Under the pieces are notes generated by a model that did not search any database, was not told the DNA's origin, and worked only from the letters and a program-made list of their open reading frames with translations. The translations under genes and the position numbers were made by a program. This document shows positions 35,107-47,021 of a stretch of DNA of 64,000 nt, in pieces. Within the stretch, counting starts at the first letter, position 1; each line of letters begins with the position of its first letter. The stretch covers positions 35,557,366-35,621,365 of the forward strand of contig CAIIXF020000001.1 of assembly GCA_903813345.2 (NCBI GenBank). The letters run 5' to 3'. This DNA comes from Owenia fusiformis (lineage: Eukaryota; Annelida; Polychaeta; Sabellida; Oweniidae).

Positions 35107-35135
35107 ACATTACGAGGCGTATAGCCTTTTTATTT

Positions 35136-36752
35136 TTTCGTGAAGCCACTCAGTAAAATTAGGATTTATCTGCAACCCGATGTCGAATCAAGATCATTCA
35201 AGTATTTATGTGTTCCTGACACGTGTGGGCGTCCGGGAATAACGTCTGCCCAGTTTGTACGCGAAATTGACGTAATTCTTGACTGAAATCGGGAAAACAA
35301 AATTTGAGATTCACAAACAAAATTGCTTGTGAATATTATTTACAAAAGTGTGTTTTATTTGAAAATTTTGGGTACGCCCCAGTTGTCCGAAACCCAATTC
35401 TCCGAAACCCAGTTGTCCGAAACCCAAAAAGGTTATTAAAACACAATATACATTACGGAACACTTTATCCTATCATCTTTAATCTCTTTCATATTGGCAA
35501 AATAAAATGAAACATTTTGAAACAGATAAGTTAACGCATAGAACTTTAAGAATAAAACAGTATACATATTATGTTGTCAAAATATTTCGTCGCATTTAAT
35601 TTCTTAGTCTCTGTCTCTTATCAAATCATAAAAGAACAAAACATTCTAAACCCAATCACTTGGGATTTATTTTTCGGCATTTGTTTCCGGCATTTGTTTT
35701 ATGTTCTTCTCCTGAAATGTATTTGCTTGACAATAATCAGAGAAAGTGCGTATACGTATTTTGCGTGGTATATTCTGTCACGCAAACAAACGGGTGTGAC
35801 TTCAATTTCTTGTCTGTCTGAGGACGTATTGGGAATGAGGTAGAATTAAAGAATTCTTATGAACGAGTCATGCAAGATACTTAGTAAAGTAATTTATTGG
35901 ATAAGTTAATTTCTGATGGATCTAGATAAAATATGTTTCAAAACTTTGTGAACACTAGATAACTACATTTAGGCAGCAGCAGATATAGTATCTTTATATA
36001 TTTGGCTACCGACACCGTGCGTTTAAAATACGTTCCTAAAACTATGAAGACGTTAGGTGAGAAATATTGCTATTGTACGTTCTAAAAGTATTTGGTTGCA
36101 TTTTGTAGTTCTCAAGTTTCCTATGAACTTTCGTAGGCTAAACATGAAACAATTAATGTCCTGACTTAGCATATTTAGCCTAATTTTGCAATGATGTCAA
36201 CGTGATTCCAATGTTATGTTGTCGTGATTCGCAGAGGTTGCGACAACTGAGATTCGTTTAAAGAAATTGTATTTTTTAAATAAGATCCCCCTAATTTTCG
36301 GAGAACTGGGTTTCGGAAAACTGGGTTTCGGAGAATTGGGTTTCGGACAACTGGGTTGACCCCGAAATTTTCTATATTTCAGTTTGAACATGTTATTACA
36401 TGTCATGTAGCCCAGTTTTATATGGGGATTATATGTACTTTACAAGAAATCTGCAGGTTTTATCTGGGTTTGTATTGTCTTGGGGCTTTTCGACTTTAAA
36501 ACAAAGCTTACCTAAATGGATTTGTGTTTCGGGAACATTTTTGTAAATAGTTAAACAATTCTGAAACAATAACACATATTTTTGTCTTCCCGATTTCAGT
36601 CATGAATTACGTCAATTTCGCGTGCAAACATTGGGTAGACGTTGTCATTACCGGATGCCCAAACGTGTCAGGAACACATAGATACTCGAATGATGTTGAT
36701 TGGACATCAGGGTGCAGAAAAATCGTAATTTTACTGAGTGGCTTCACGAAAA
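35136..36752. mobile_element. 1.6-kb foldback element with CCGAAACCCAGTTGT tandem units
   Basis: Left arm 'ttcgtgaagccactcagtaa' is mirrored by right arm 'ttactgagtggcttcacgaa'. The arms match inward for about 170 bp, including 'gtgttcctgacacgt' and 'gacgtaattc'. Both arms then carry three to four tandem units of about 15-17 bp of CCGAAACCCAGTTGT, in opposite orientation (35380-35430 and 36295-36356). The body between is AT-rich with no recognisable gene. A classical foldback layout; its transposase source is unknown. Confidence 0.7.
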
Positions 36753-37563
36753 GATAAGCAGCACTTTAGGCCACCTTAATTTAAATTAAAATACAACAAA
36801 GTAAAATTATGGAAAGAGCAATTAAAAGCTTGCTTCTAGACTCTGGATTGATATTTCTTCACCCAGTTGTGTGTGTACGAGAAGGTGAGTGGCGAGTAGC
36901 GGGGGGGGGGTCAACAAGGGCACGAAACTAGACTATGTACCAGTACAACCATTTTATCAAAGGCTACATAAATCTTACATGTTAAGTGTTATGATAAACC
37001 CATCACTAGAGTAAAAGATCGTGTGTATGTATCGGTTGGAAGTTTATCTACCGGTATTTGTATAACATCAATTTATTAAATATTTAAATATGAATCAATG
37101 ATGAGACATGGAAACAACTTTCGGACTTTCTTTTCAACTGAATTGTGAATATCATTTTCCCTTTCATCACAAATTTGCCTCGCCAATTTAAACTTGCCTC
37201 AAAGGCTATTTAGAGCATGGCTACCCCCCCTGATAACCGAGGGAAGGATGGTTATTTCGAAAAGCAAATCTTCATTAGTCAAAACATTTTGGTGACCAGT
37301 TGCACTTTGATCCAACCACAGACTATCAGGACATACGTATAAAAATGACTATACAGGTGAAAGAGTACACCTACAGTATCTATATAATTATAAATGCCCA
37401 CAGGATAGAGCAATTTATGAGTTATGCTTTTTACAAAATGATCGATAGCTATCAAAAATATACGAATCCAATAATCATAACTAGACAACAGCAACGCCAA
37501 AACGTAGCAAATCCCATCGAACAGCCATGCCTATGCATGGCTGGCATTTTTATTAACAAAGTA
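36753..37563. other. Gene-free stretch
   Basis: No gene. A G-run at 36900-36910 and a short C-run at 37225 are present. A phrase shared with 43620-43680 ('gcaacgccaaaacgtagcaaatcccatcga' in parts) precedes the next element, so a dispersed repeat edge lies near 37490-37560. Confidence 0.4.
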
Positions 37564-39032
37564 CAGGGTGGTCCAAAAAAAGTGAACCCCTGCAACTGGC
37601 CATATTTCCCTTATTACTTGCAGGAATTATTTTTTATTTTCACATGTTGTAGAGGAAGGTCTAAAATTTATGTTGGTACCATACATTTTTCTTAGTCTTG
37701 AAATTTGCAGAAATTATAAGCCCTAGCCAAACATTACTGAAAATGGACAAATTGTGATTTTCAATATCCGCGATACTTCAACCCTTTAACACCTTTCCCC
37801 TGAGAATTTTTTAAGCTGCAGTCTTAAAGAACTAATATTTTCTGACTTTGTTCAATTTAAAATCTTGCACATTATGGCTTAAAACTAGCATCCTACATTT
37901 GTTAGTTGCAAAGTTATTGTGATCCAAAGAGATGTGCTAAGCTTCCACAGACAAAAACATTTTCCAGTCAAATCATGAACATACCCCTATATGGTCTTGA
38001 AATGTCAATATCTTCATAAATCATGGACCAGTTCTAATGATATATGGCTCAAAACATTGAATATTGGATTTTCTTTTGATTTTTTAAAGATATTTGATGA
38101 AGGGGCTATCAGATTCCTGGTCACAGGGGGCAACTTCCTTCCATAAGAGGTCCCCCTCTAACTGTTGGTGTAGGTAACATACCCCTGAACTGTTGAACAG
38201 TTAAAATGCTTCAAAATGATCAATGAAAGTGTGAATATCAGTTATCACACGTTTCAGCATGTGATACAGGAAATATTCCACGAAAGGTAATACTGTATCA
38301 TCCACGAAAGCGAAGCTTGAGTGGTGATACATTGTTACCCGAGTGGAATATTTCCTGTATCACATAAGCTGAAACGTGTGATGACGATTTTATCACATGT
38401 CTAGGAATTTTGAAGCATTTTGATTTGGTCAGTTATGATTGTGTTCAGTACTTCTGGTAACTATTATAATTTTTGATTTCGCTTTGAAACAATATGACGT
38501 CATACCGTTGTATTCGTACTTGTTTGTGAAATAGTATGACGTCATATTGTTTTCCTTAGCTAGAAGTGATTTAATCAGTGACGTCACATCGTTGCTATTG
38601 ATCATCACTGGTTGCCTCTAGTAACGTGTGAGACGGCCGTGTGAGACGGGAAAACTCACACGGTAATCAACCAATCAGATTACTGGAATTTTACAGAGCA
38701 TGTGATAAATGTGTTTTCTGCTTGAATTGTGTCCCTTTTGTCATAATGGTAGGGTTTTAAACTTGTATCTCTAACTGAAAGCTGTTTAAGATCATCCAAT
38801 GTGTTTCAACAATTTCCGTGAATCACATTTGTAAAATTTTGTACAATATCTAATTTCCAGGCATGTTTGTTAAACGCTTGTAATTTTTTCAAAATTTAAG
38901 ACTGAGAATAAAATATGACATCAACCATAATTTTAGACCTTTCTCTACAACATGTGATAATATGAGCCAATTCATGCATGTATTAAGAAAATTGTAGCCT
39001 GTTGCAGGAGTTCACTTTTTTGGACCACCCTG
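37564..39032. mobile_element. Non-autonomous Tc1/mariner-like element, CAGGGTGGTCC ends
   Basis: TA-CAGGGTGGTCCAAAAAAAGTG at the left is mirrored at the right (cacttttttggaccaccctg-TA). It is 1.47 kb long with no transposase frame. An inner hairpin lies at about 38228-38395 ('tcacacgtttcagcatgtga', mirrored by 'acataagctgaaacgtgtga'), probably another element inside it. A second inner stretch (38600-38710) carries 'gtgtgagacgg' words. Confidence 0.75.
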
Positions 39033-39039
39033 TATATAG

Positions 39040-39740
39040 CAAAAATCGTAAAATAACACACACAAATGGCCAACATTTTCAAAATGGTTGCTCACTACCC
39101 AAATTGTCATCAGAAAGTGTAATATGCTTCTAAGTAGACACACATGAATTTTCAACAAAATCGCACACAGCCAAAATGTCATAAGACAGTGTACCATCCA
39201 TATCAAATATTACTTTTTGAGCTATAATAAAAAAAAAGTAAAAAACACGTAAACTGGCAAAAACTTTCAAAACCGGCCGCCTACCCAAAGTGTCATTAGA
39301 CATCATGAAGCTACTGCAGCGACCCCCGGACCATTACCACCATTATCCTATGCCAATTAGAGTTTTAGGGAGATAAGTTGGTAAGATATATCCCGTATCC
39401 TGATTTTGAGGTTTCCATATCCAAAACCTCCATATCTCCCGCTTCGGTGCATATCTTCCCGCTTCGGTGCATATCTTCCCGCTTCCGGTAAGTAGTGGAA
39501 ATGCAATAAAATGACTTTGCATATGAACGATTTGTTTATTTTGACTATTGAAATGGCCATATGCCCCTGAAAACTCTACTTGGTATAGGATGAAGCAGTT
39601 ATGTACGGTCGGTTTGGATATGGGGTTCATGCCTCGTGAGATATGCACATCTACCTTCGGTCCCTCAGGTAGATATGCATATCTCCCTCTGGATAAACCC
39701 CATATCCAAAACCTCCCAGTACAAAACCCTTATGTATAGG
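39040..39740. repeat. Dispersed repeat fragments and a 19-bp tandem repeat
   Basis: 39040-39310 repeats the 'caaaatggttgctcactacc' family also seen at 43690-44030. 39440-39485 holds two to three units of 'cttcccgcttcggtgcata'. The words 'gatatggggttcatgcctcg' and 'atatccaaaacctcc' face each other across 39400-39720, so a palindromic element is likely there. No gene. Confidence 0.45.
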
Positions 39741-40039
39741 CAACGCACAAATTATCCATCATGATCACTGTTCCACAACTAGTTACTTTGACGGAACGTC
39801 AATGTAACAAAATGGATGAACTTCCTGGATTTTTTTTGTTTTCTCGATTTATTAAACCTTCTTATAAGTCATTTGACACAAAGTTAATCAATAAAGTCTA
39901 GCTTTAAGAATTTCTCTCGGTTTGGAATTCATGTATTTCAACCATCGCTTTTGTAACTTTGACGTAAGTCTGAAAGTAGCATACATGGGTAATACGTATA
40001 ACGGACTTCGTCAAAGTACCAAAAGCGAGGGACTAAATA

Positions 40040-41105
40040 CAAGGGTCGTTCGAAAAGTCTTGCACGAAAGCTTCTCATGAGGAGAGATTTTATTATTTTT
40101 ATGTGAAACTTCATACAGATATAGTATTACAAGCTTATATATATGATATTTCAGGGCCATAAACAATATACTTCCTGAGAATCATTGACTTAAAAATTTG
40201 AACCAAAGGGCCCATGGTCCATATGACGTCATTTAATGCATTGAATTGATTTTGTGAATGCCTTGATAGGCTGAAATGGTTCCGTCAATCTTTGTTCTTT
40301 CAGCTTTTAATCAGGTTATGTTATAACTAATTTATATTTAATCTAAATATGCAGTACTTAACATGTAGTCTTCCTTTTCAGTAATGCATTATACTTGTAG
40401 CATTATGTCCAGTCCATAAGTTAATGTCTGAACCGTCCTACCTATAGGATATCAAGCCTTCTCATAACTGCAGTTACCCTCAATACATTTCCCTTCTCTT
40501 ATTCCATCTTTGGAGACTCAGCAAACCCTATTGGAGTCATCATATGCAATATGTCTTTATCATGAATGAATATAACTTGACGTGTAATACTGTTTTCCCA
40601 TTTATCATGTATTCTATCAATGTTTTCTGCTCCAACTTTATTATTTCGAGCCACATTCTCCAATATTTTCTGAATTCATGAGAACTTTGATAACGTCATA
40701 AAATCAGGTGATTTTGAGATGTTTGAAGAGTATGATTACGGTCATTCTTTGACATAACCAAAGAAAACAAGATGGAAAATATTGAGATAAGATTCACATT
40801 TGCCACAATAACAATACTAGAAATTATTTAAAAAGTTTGAAGTGTATGTAAGTTAATTTAGCATGTTTAGTAACATTGATCTTTATGTGTTACTAGTTAT
40901 CTTTTACAAAATGATATGGACCATAGCGTCATCACCGTGGTTACTATAGCAACCATAAAATGTTAAGTAGTAGGCGTATATATACACGAAACTTTGGCAG
41001 TGTAAGGAAATAAGATATGGGCACATACATACCAACTATGAACACAATTGGTCCATTATTTTCACAATAAGATGTATTTGTGCAAAACTTTTTGAACAAC
41101 CCTTG
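40040..41105. mobile_element. Non-autonomous Tc1/mariner-like element nested in a foldback
   Basis: TA-CAAGGGTCGTTCGAAAAGTC at the left is mirrored by 'aactttttgaacaacccttg-TA' at the right. 1066 bp, no transposase frame. End design resembles other TA-targeting Tc1/mariner elements in this window but the sequence is a separate family from CAGGGTGG and CAAGGGGCG. Confidence 0.7.
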
Positions 41106-41301
41106 TATATTAATTGCAACTTCATTTACAAAACAAATTCCAAATCGAAAAAACTTATCAAAGTCAGACTATATTTTCTAGCTTTGTGCCAAATTATAAT
41201 CGGCAACTTGACTTATTTAAAGTAGGCTTAGATCGAGAAAACAACAAAAAACTCGTAACCAGGAAGTTCATCCATTTTGTTACATTGACGTTCCGTCAAA
41301 G

Positions 41302-41338
41302 CATGGGCTTTCAATTAGATTCTAGTTGAAAGCCCATG
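41302..41338. mobile_element. 37-bp palindromic micro-insertion, 7-bp target duplication, with empty site
   Basis: Starts CATGGGCTTTCAA and ends TTGAAAGCCCATG with an 11-bp centre. It is flanked by GTCAAAG at 41295-41301 and GTCAAAG at 41339-41345. The opposite arm of the same foldback (39781-39800, 'agttactttgacggaacgtc') has the uninterrupted site with a single copy of that 7-mer, so the insertion and its duplication can be read directly. Confidence 0.85.
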
Positions 41339-41372
41339 GTCAAAGTAACTAGTTGTGGAACAGTGATGATCA

Positions 41373-42022
41373 GATCATGACATCTCATTTCAGTCTTAGC
41401 CAGAGAGGTTTTATGAGCATCAGAATGCAATTATCTAATATCTCATATACAGCATCCCTGGTATTGTACAACTCATAAATAATTCACAACATCTAATACA
41501 AAGAGTTCAAGGTATCGTTCACCTCATTAATGATAGAGAGGTTAGGCTTGTACTGTATTTAACGACATACACGGAAAGATGTAAGCGTATACGTTATTTT
41601 TTTTACTTATCTGATCTTGAATTAATAGAAATCAAGAAAAGTAAAAGAGACCGACTTGGGCAAGGCTAATGCTAAAGATGTACCTATAGATTTACCAATA
41701 TACACGTATGGTATCATCCCTACATACATCCGTTCTAAACAGAAAGACTGAAGCTGAACGGGTATCTACTAAGGGAGACAATTGTATGCAATAATACGGG
41801 TACCCATTACGTTACACGTTTTCGTTTCGATGTTATATGCAAGCTTACCGCCTCAGGCATGTAGCCAGGATTTCTCAAGAGGCGTTCTATTTTTGCTTTT
41901 CCATGGAAATTTCACCCCATACGCTACCAGATTCTAAAAGATATGCCTGTTTTCATGGTCAGAAAAAGCTCATAACCGTTGTTATAAATTGTTTGCGATA
42001 ACCTATGTGGCATTTTGTCTTA
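41373..42022. other. Gene-free stretch
   Basis: No gene and no element resolved between the two foldbacks. Confidence 0.4.
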
Positions 42023-45000
42023 TGTATCAGATGCTGGCACACTTTTGCCGGAAGTTTGCAAGAAGTAACTTTTGGCAATGTAGTATGTTAGAGTAACCTA
42101 GTAGGTGTAAGAAAATATAAGGTGATGGGCTTTAAAGTGGTAAAAACAATTTTCACGGCCGAATTGGACTTCAATTCCTGCGATTTCAGGGGGTACTATA
42201 AGACTATTTCATAACATAAAGGGTATAGTTGCTATTGTTCTGCTTTCTACAGCATACATTACTAGTCCAAAGATGAATAATATCCTAAAGTTATAGGCCG
42301 ATATCTGTATTAGTCTCAGAAATATTTCAATTAATAGGAAAAAATATGCAATTTTAGTCATTTTTAAGTCTCACCTATTTTATATTTGTAGCTTCCAGCA
42401 AAAGATGGCAGCTTAAATAGCTCAAGATTGTTTTCTAAAAACTAATTCAAGCTTTGTTTGATATTGTAATACAATTGTAATAATGATATTGTACTATTTA
42501 TTATTTTTAATATGACTTTATAGTACCCTACCCCTGGAAAGTGGGCGTGGTCAATGTTATCATTTTGCAGCATACAGTTAAAAACTTGTATTGATAGAAA
42601 GCAAATCAGTGCATTTAAAACATCTTCACTTGTTTCTTGACACTGTAATTCATTTATTACTAAAATATATGACTCTAGATATTTTATATATATGTTTTAA
42701 ATTTTGTATTGAAACAATGTATCATAATGAAATCTAATAGGCTGTTTCATTTTCAGTGTTCACTAACACATGAAATGTAAGTCACAGTGTTTCCATATTA
42801 CCTTGGCAATGAGGAAGTACAACAAAGACTACATAATATGAGCAGATTCAAGGTCCTAATACTAATACTTACTGATCTATCGGCGTTCAAAAATGAGGAA
42901 AGCTGTCCCGAGAGCCGTTTCAACTAATACTTGATACTTATGAATTTTTTTCTCAACATCTGTGATTTGGTTAGACTCAAAACACAGGATATCAAGACAT
43001 AGTGCTACCAAATACTGGTACTGAAAATTTCAGAGCTCTAGATCAAGTATTCATATCTGCATGGACTCTTAAAAAGACCCAAAAGACAAAAAATGCAGAC
43101 AGATATTGCGAAAAATGTGATAAAATGCACTATTCAGAACATTTTATCTCTTAAATTTTACTTTTATATTCCATTATTTCTGATTCTGCCTCTAGTTAGT
43201 AATACCAATAAAACATATGAGTAGACTTAAGGTCATAGTAAGTGTAGTTACAGGTTTATTAGCATCTAAAAATGGGAGAAGCTGTAGCGAGTGCAATTTT
43301 CACCTATAATTCATAATATTAAACTGCAGCTTTCAGGATTTTCTTCTCTAAAACTAGAATCCGTGAGACCCCCAAAGACAGGATTCCATATCACTGTACC
43401 ACCAAATATATATGAGAGTAGTTTCAGGAGGTTATATCAAATAATCATTGAACCATCGACACCTCAAAATATGCAAAATACAGTCAGAAATGGTGAAATT
43501 GTGACAAAATGTATGTATTCTTAACAATTTTTTAACTAAACTGCATTTTATTTAGAACTGAAACTTGTAGTACTTACTAGGAGTTACATCTAGTTATTAT
43601 TTATTAAGTGACTTAAGCATCAGAACAATGGCAACACCAAAGCGTAGCGAATCCCATCGAACAGAAATGGCTGGCATTTTTACAAACGAAATATATAGCA
43701 AATATCATAAAATAATACACATAAGAAAGGCCACCATTTTCAAAATGGTTGCTCACTAGCCAAGTTGTCATCAGAAGAAGTAATATGCTCACATATAAAA
43801 TTTTTAAAAATCGCACACCGGTACATGTAAATGGTGGCCATTTTTTAAAATGACCACCTACTACCCAAAATGTCATAAGACTGTTTGCAATCCTTACGAG
43901 TATTCACATATCAAATATAAACAAAATCGCTCTATTACTTTTTATGTTATAATAAAAAATGTTAAATAACACACATAAAAATTGTGGCCATTTTTCAAAA
44001 TGGCCGACTACTCCCCAAAGTTTAATTAGACAATGTGCCAAGCTCAAAGTATTCACATTGAAAATTGGTTTTCGAGCAGAACTTGTACCTCCATTGGGTA
44101 TATGTGTACAAAATATGAACAAAATCGGGTCAATGGTACTTGAGTTATTGCCCGGACGGACGGATGGACGGACGGATGGACAGACAGACGTGCGTACGTA
44201 CGAACGGACGGACGGAGGTGTTCCCTATATCCCTCCGAATTTCGTTCGATGGAATAGAAACCTATAAAGAATGTTATTATTGAATACTGAGAATACATTG
44301 TTTTTACATTACGGAGCTTTACTTCAACTGAAAGTATTTTGGAACATATCTCTTGCTTAAATATTTTATGCAATGTTACTTTCCAGAACTTTCCAAGAAC
44401 AATTAGTCCATCCTATACTTTCACATGTTATTCTCCATTTCGTTTTCAAAAATTGTAAGAGCTTTAAACTCTGTAAGAGCTTAATACCAATTATACCATG
44501 CACCCTCTTTGCCCTCCGTCGCGTCTTTCTTAGGATGGCCAGGCATATTTCAAATTGAAGAGTAAAGTCAGTTAAAGTGATATATAGCTGTATATAACAA
44601 AGTATCTTTCACTTGATACTGTGATGTCAAGCTTAAGCATTCAAACAGTGTATTTTGTCCCAAGATACAATAAAGTACTGATTTCATTTATTTATCAATT
44701 CAGATGCCTTGGAATTAAAGTAAATACTTGGTATATATTACAATATTATTTTTACTTATTATTGGTGGTACAATGACCAGGTTTCCTTTAATGTCTTTGG
44801 TCTTATGGTGCAGTTTGTAAAAAGAAAATCCAGAAAGTTGCAGTCTTAGATGAAAAACTGGTGAAAATCATACTTGCTACAGCTTTTCCCATTTTCAGAA
44901 GCCAATAGATCTGTAACTCCACTTACTATGACCTTAAGTCTTCTCATATGTATTATTGGTGGTACTAACTGGAGGCAGAATCAGAAATTATGTCAAATAA

Positions 45001-46142
45001 GAGTAACATTTAATAGATAAATTGTTCTGAATAGTGCATCTTTCATATTTTTCGCGATATCTGACAGGTTTTTGTCCTTTTTAAAAGTACATGCAGAAGT
45101 GAATATTTGATCTAGAGCTCTGAAACTTCCAATATCAGAATTTGGTAGCATTATGTCTTGGTATCTTATGTTTGGGGTCCAAAAAAGTCACAGATGGTGA
45201 GAAAAATATTCATTTAGTAGCAGTTTCAGTTCAAAATTAGTTAAAACTGCACTCACGACAGCTTTCTCTATTTTTGAACGCCAACAGATCGTTAAGTATA
45301 AGTATTAGGACCTTGAATCTGCTCATATTATGTAGTCTTTGTGGTACTTTCTCATTGCCAGGGTAATTTGGAAACACTGTAACTTACATTTCATGTGTTA
45401 GTGAACACTGAAAATGAAACAGCCTATTAGATTTCATTATGATACATTGTTTCAATACAAAATTGAAAACGTATATATAAAATATGTAGAGTCATATATT
45501 TTAGTAATAAATGAATAACATTGTCAAGTAACAAGTGAAGATGTTTTAAATGCACTGATTTGCTTTCTATCAATACAAGTTTTTAACTGTATGCTGCAAA
45601 ATGATAACATTGACCACGCCCACTTTCCAGGGGTAGGGTACTATAAAGTCATATTAAAAATCATAAATAGTACATTATCATTAATATAATTGTATTACAA
45701 TATCAAACAAAGCTTGAATTAGTTTTTAGAAAACAATTTTGAGCTATTTAAGCTGCCATCTTTTGCTGGAAGCTACAAATATAAAATAGGTGAGACTTAA
45801 AAATGACTAAAATTGCATATTTTTTTCCTATTAATTGCAATATTTCTGAGACTAATACAGATATCGGCCTATAACTTTAGGATATTATTCATCTTTGGAC
45901 TAGTAATGTGTGCTGTAGAAAACAGAACAATAGCAACTATACCCTTTATGTTATGAAATAGTCTTATAGTACCCCCTGAAATCGCAGGAATTGAAGTCCA
46001 ATTCGGCCGTGAAAATTGTTTTTACCACTTTAAAGCCCATCACCTTATATTTTCTTACACCTACTAGGTTACCCTAACATACTACATTGCCAAAAGTTAC
46101 TTCTTGCAAACTTCCGGCAAAAGTGTGCCAGCATCTGATACA
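42023..46142. mobile_element. 4.1-kb giant foldback element
   Basis: Arms of about 1.3-1.4 kb (42023 to about 43400, and about 44800-46142) are inverted copies. Landmarks mirrored in order: 'tgtatcagatgctggcacac', 'aaggtgatgggctttaaagt', 'ggccgatatctgtattagtc', 'agcaaaagatggcagcttaa', 'cctacccctggaaagtgggc' and 'cttggcaatgagg'. TTA flanks both ends (42020-42022 and 46143-46145), a possible 3-bp duplication. The 1.4-kb centre holds the 'caaaatggttgctcacta' family and a GACG microsatellite. No transposase frame was found. Confidence 0.75.
44153..44216. repeat. (GACG)n / (GACAGACG)n microsatellite
   Basis: A run of 'ggacggacggatggacggac' and variants at the end of a 'ggccatttttcaaaatggcc' repeat unit, as in the 31.66-31.70 kb tail. 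Confidence 0.8.
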
Positions 46143-46145
46143 TTA

Positions 46146-47021
46146 CCAATGTTGGGAGATCATCTTTTGACGTCAAGTTGGCATTTTTGTCACAGGTTTG
46201 CCTATGTGAGTCAAAACTCAGCAGATTAGAATAGTGATCATAAAATATACTTTTTCTATTAAATTGTGATATGTAATTCATTCCATTCTCACATTAATCT
46301 TATTTTATTTGAGATTTAAATTTTAAAAACAACAGAAATTTTTGACATGAAATGTGAAATATTGATTCTAAAAGGTACACAGATGCGTCATTGTGAAGTC
46401 GTAACTTTTCAGAAAAACTGTTATTAAGAATCGAATTAAATGGCCAATTACTATATGTTCTGTGATGAAACAATTTTGCTCTTAGACATCCCATCCTTGT
46501 TGAAAATACTAACTGGACATTACGCTGCATATATGAACGCTAACTAATGGATTTTGGGGAAATTTTGATTGGTGTTCCCTCGAATCTCCGGTACGACACG
46601 CTCCTTAGCAACATGTTCAAGGGACGTATTCAATAATCAGCAAAGGGCTGGGTTTTAGTAGAGGCAATTAGCTTATGGCTAGCTTTTACACATTTGGCTA
46701 CCTGAATATTGCAATTTGCTGTGTTCTACATGTACTTGTCAAAAAGGCTATCCCCAGGCCTACATACATCATAGTAATACAGTGTACATGTCGATGTACC
46801 TGTCAAGTGTCAAGCCCGTATCAAAGGGACAACAGCATCTGCAGCTCTTGTCATTTAGAATAGAATCATATACTGTCTTAACAAGGCAAAATGGTGTTAT
46901 AAAAAACCATATGATTAATGATCAGGCCTACTGTCAATCAGTAAATTCTTTGCATGGTTTCTCTTCGATCTGTTGACTTTAACATATATTAAGCAGTGTT
47001 TGTCTGTTCTGTGGAATAAAC
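46146..47021. other. Gene-free stretch, downstream of the minus-strand gene
   Basis: 3' flank of the unrecognised minus-strand gene. A TTTATT at about 46313-46318 (AATAAA on the minus strand) could be its poly(A) signal but is some 700 bp from the stop. Nothing else seen. Confidence 0.35.

Larger units (their letters stand above)
39765..41372. mobile_element. Foldback element with an inner transposon and a micro-insertion
   Basis: The left arm (about 39765-39960) and right arm (about 41108-41372) are inverted copies: 'cactgttccacaactagtta' is followed by 'ctttgacggaacgtcaatg' and 'aacaaaatggatgaacttcc'. The middle is filled by a separate TA-flanked transposon (40040-41105). The right arm carries an extra 37-bp palindrome plus 7-bp duplication that the left arm lacks. 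A single-arm fragment of this family is at 18490-18690. No gene. Confidence 0.7.

Noticed and set aside
36197-36406. Proline/serine/lysine repeat open frame
   Set aside because: It is the translation of the CCGAAACCC tandem array in the foldback arm, not a gene.
43959-44373. Overlapping open frames on both strands near 44.1 kb
   Set aside because: Both run through the GACG microsatellite inside the large foldback; no domain.
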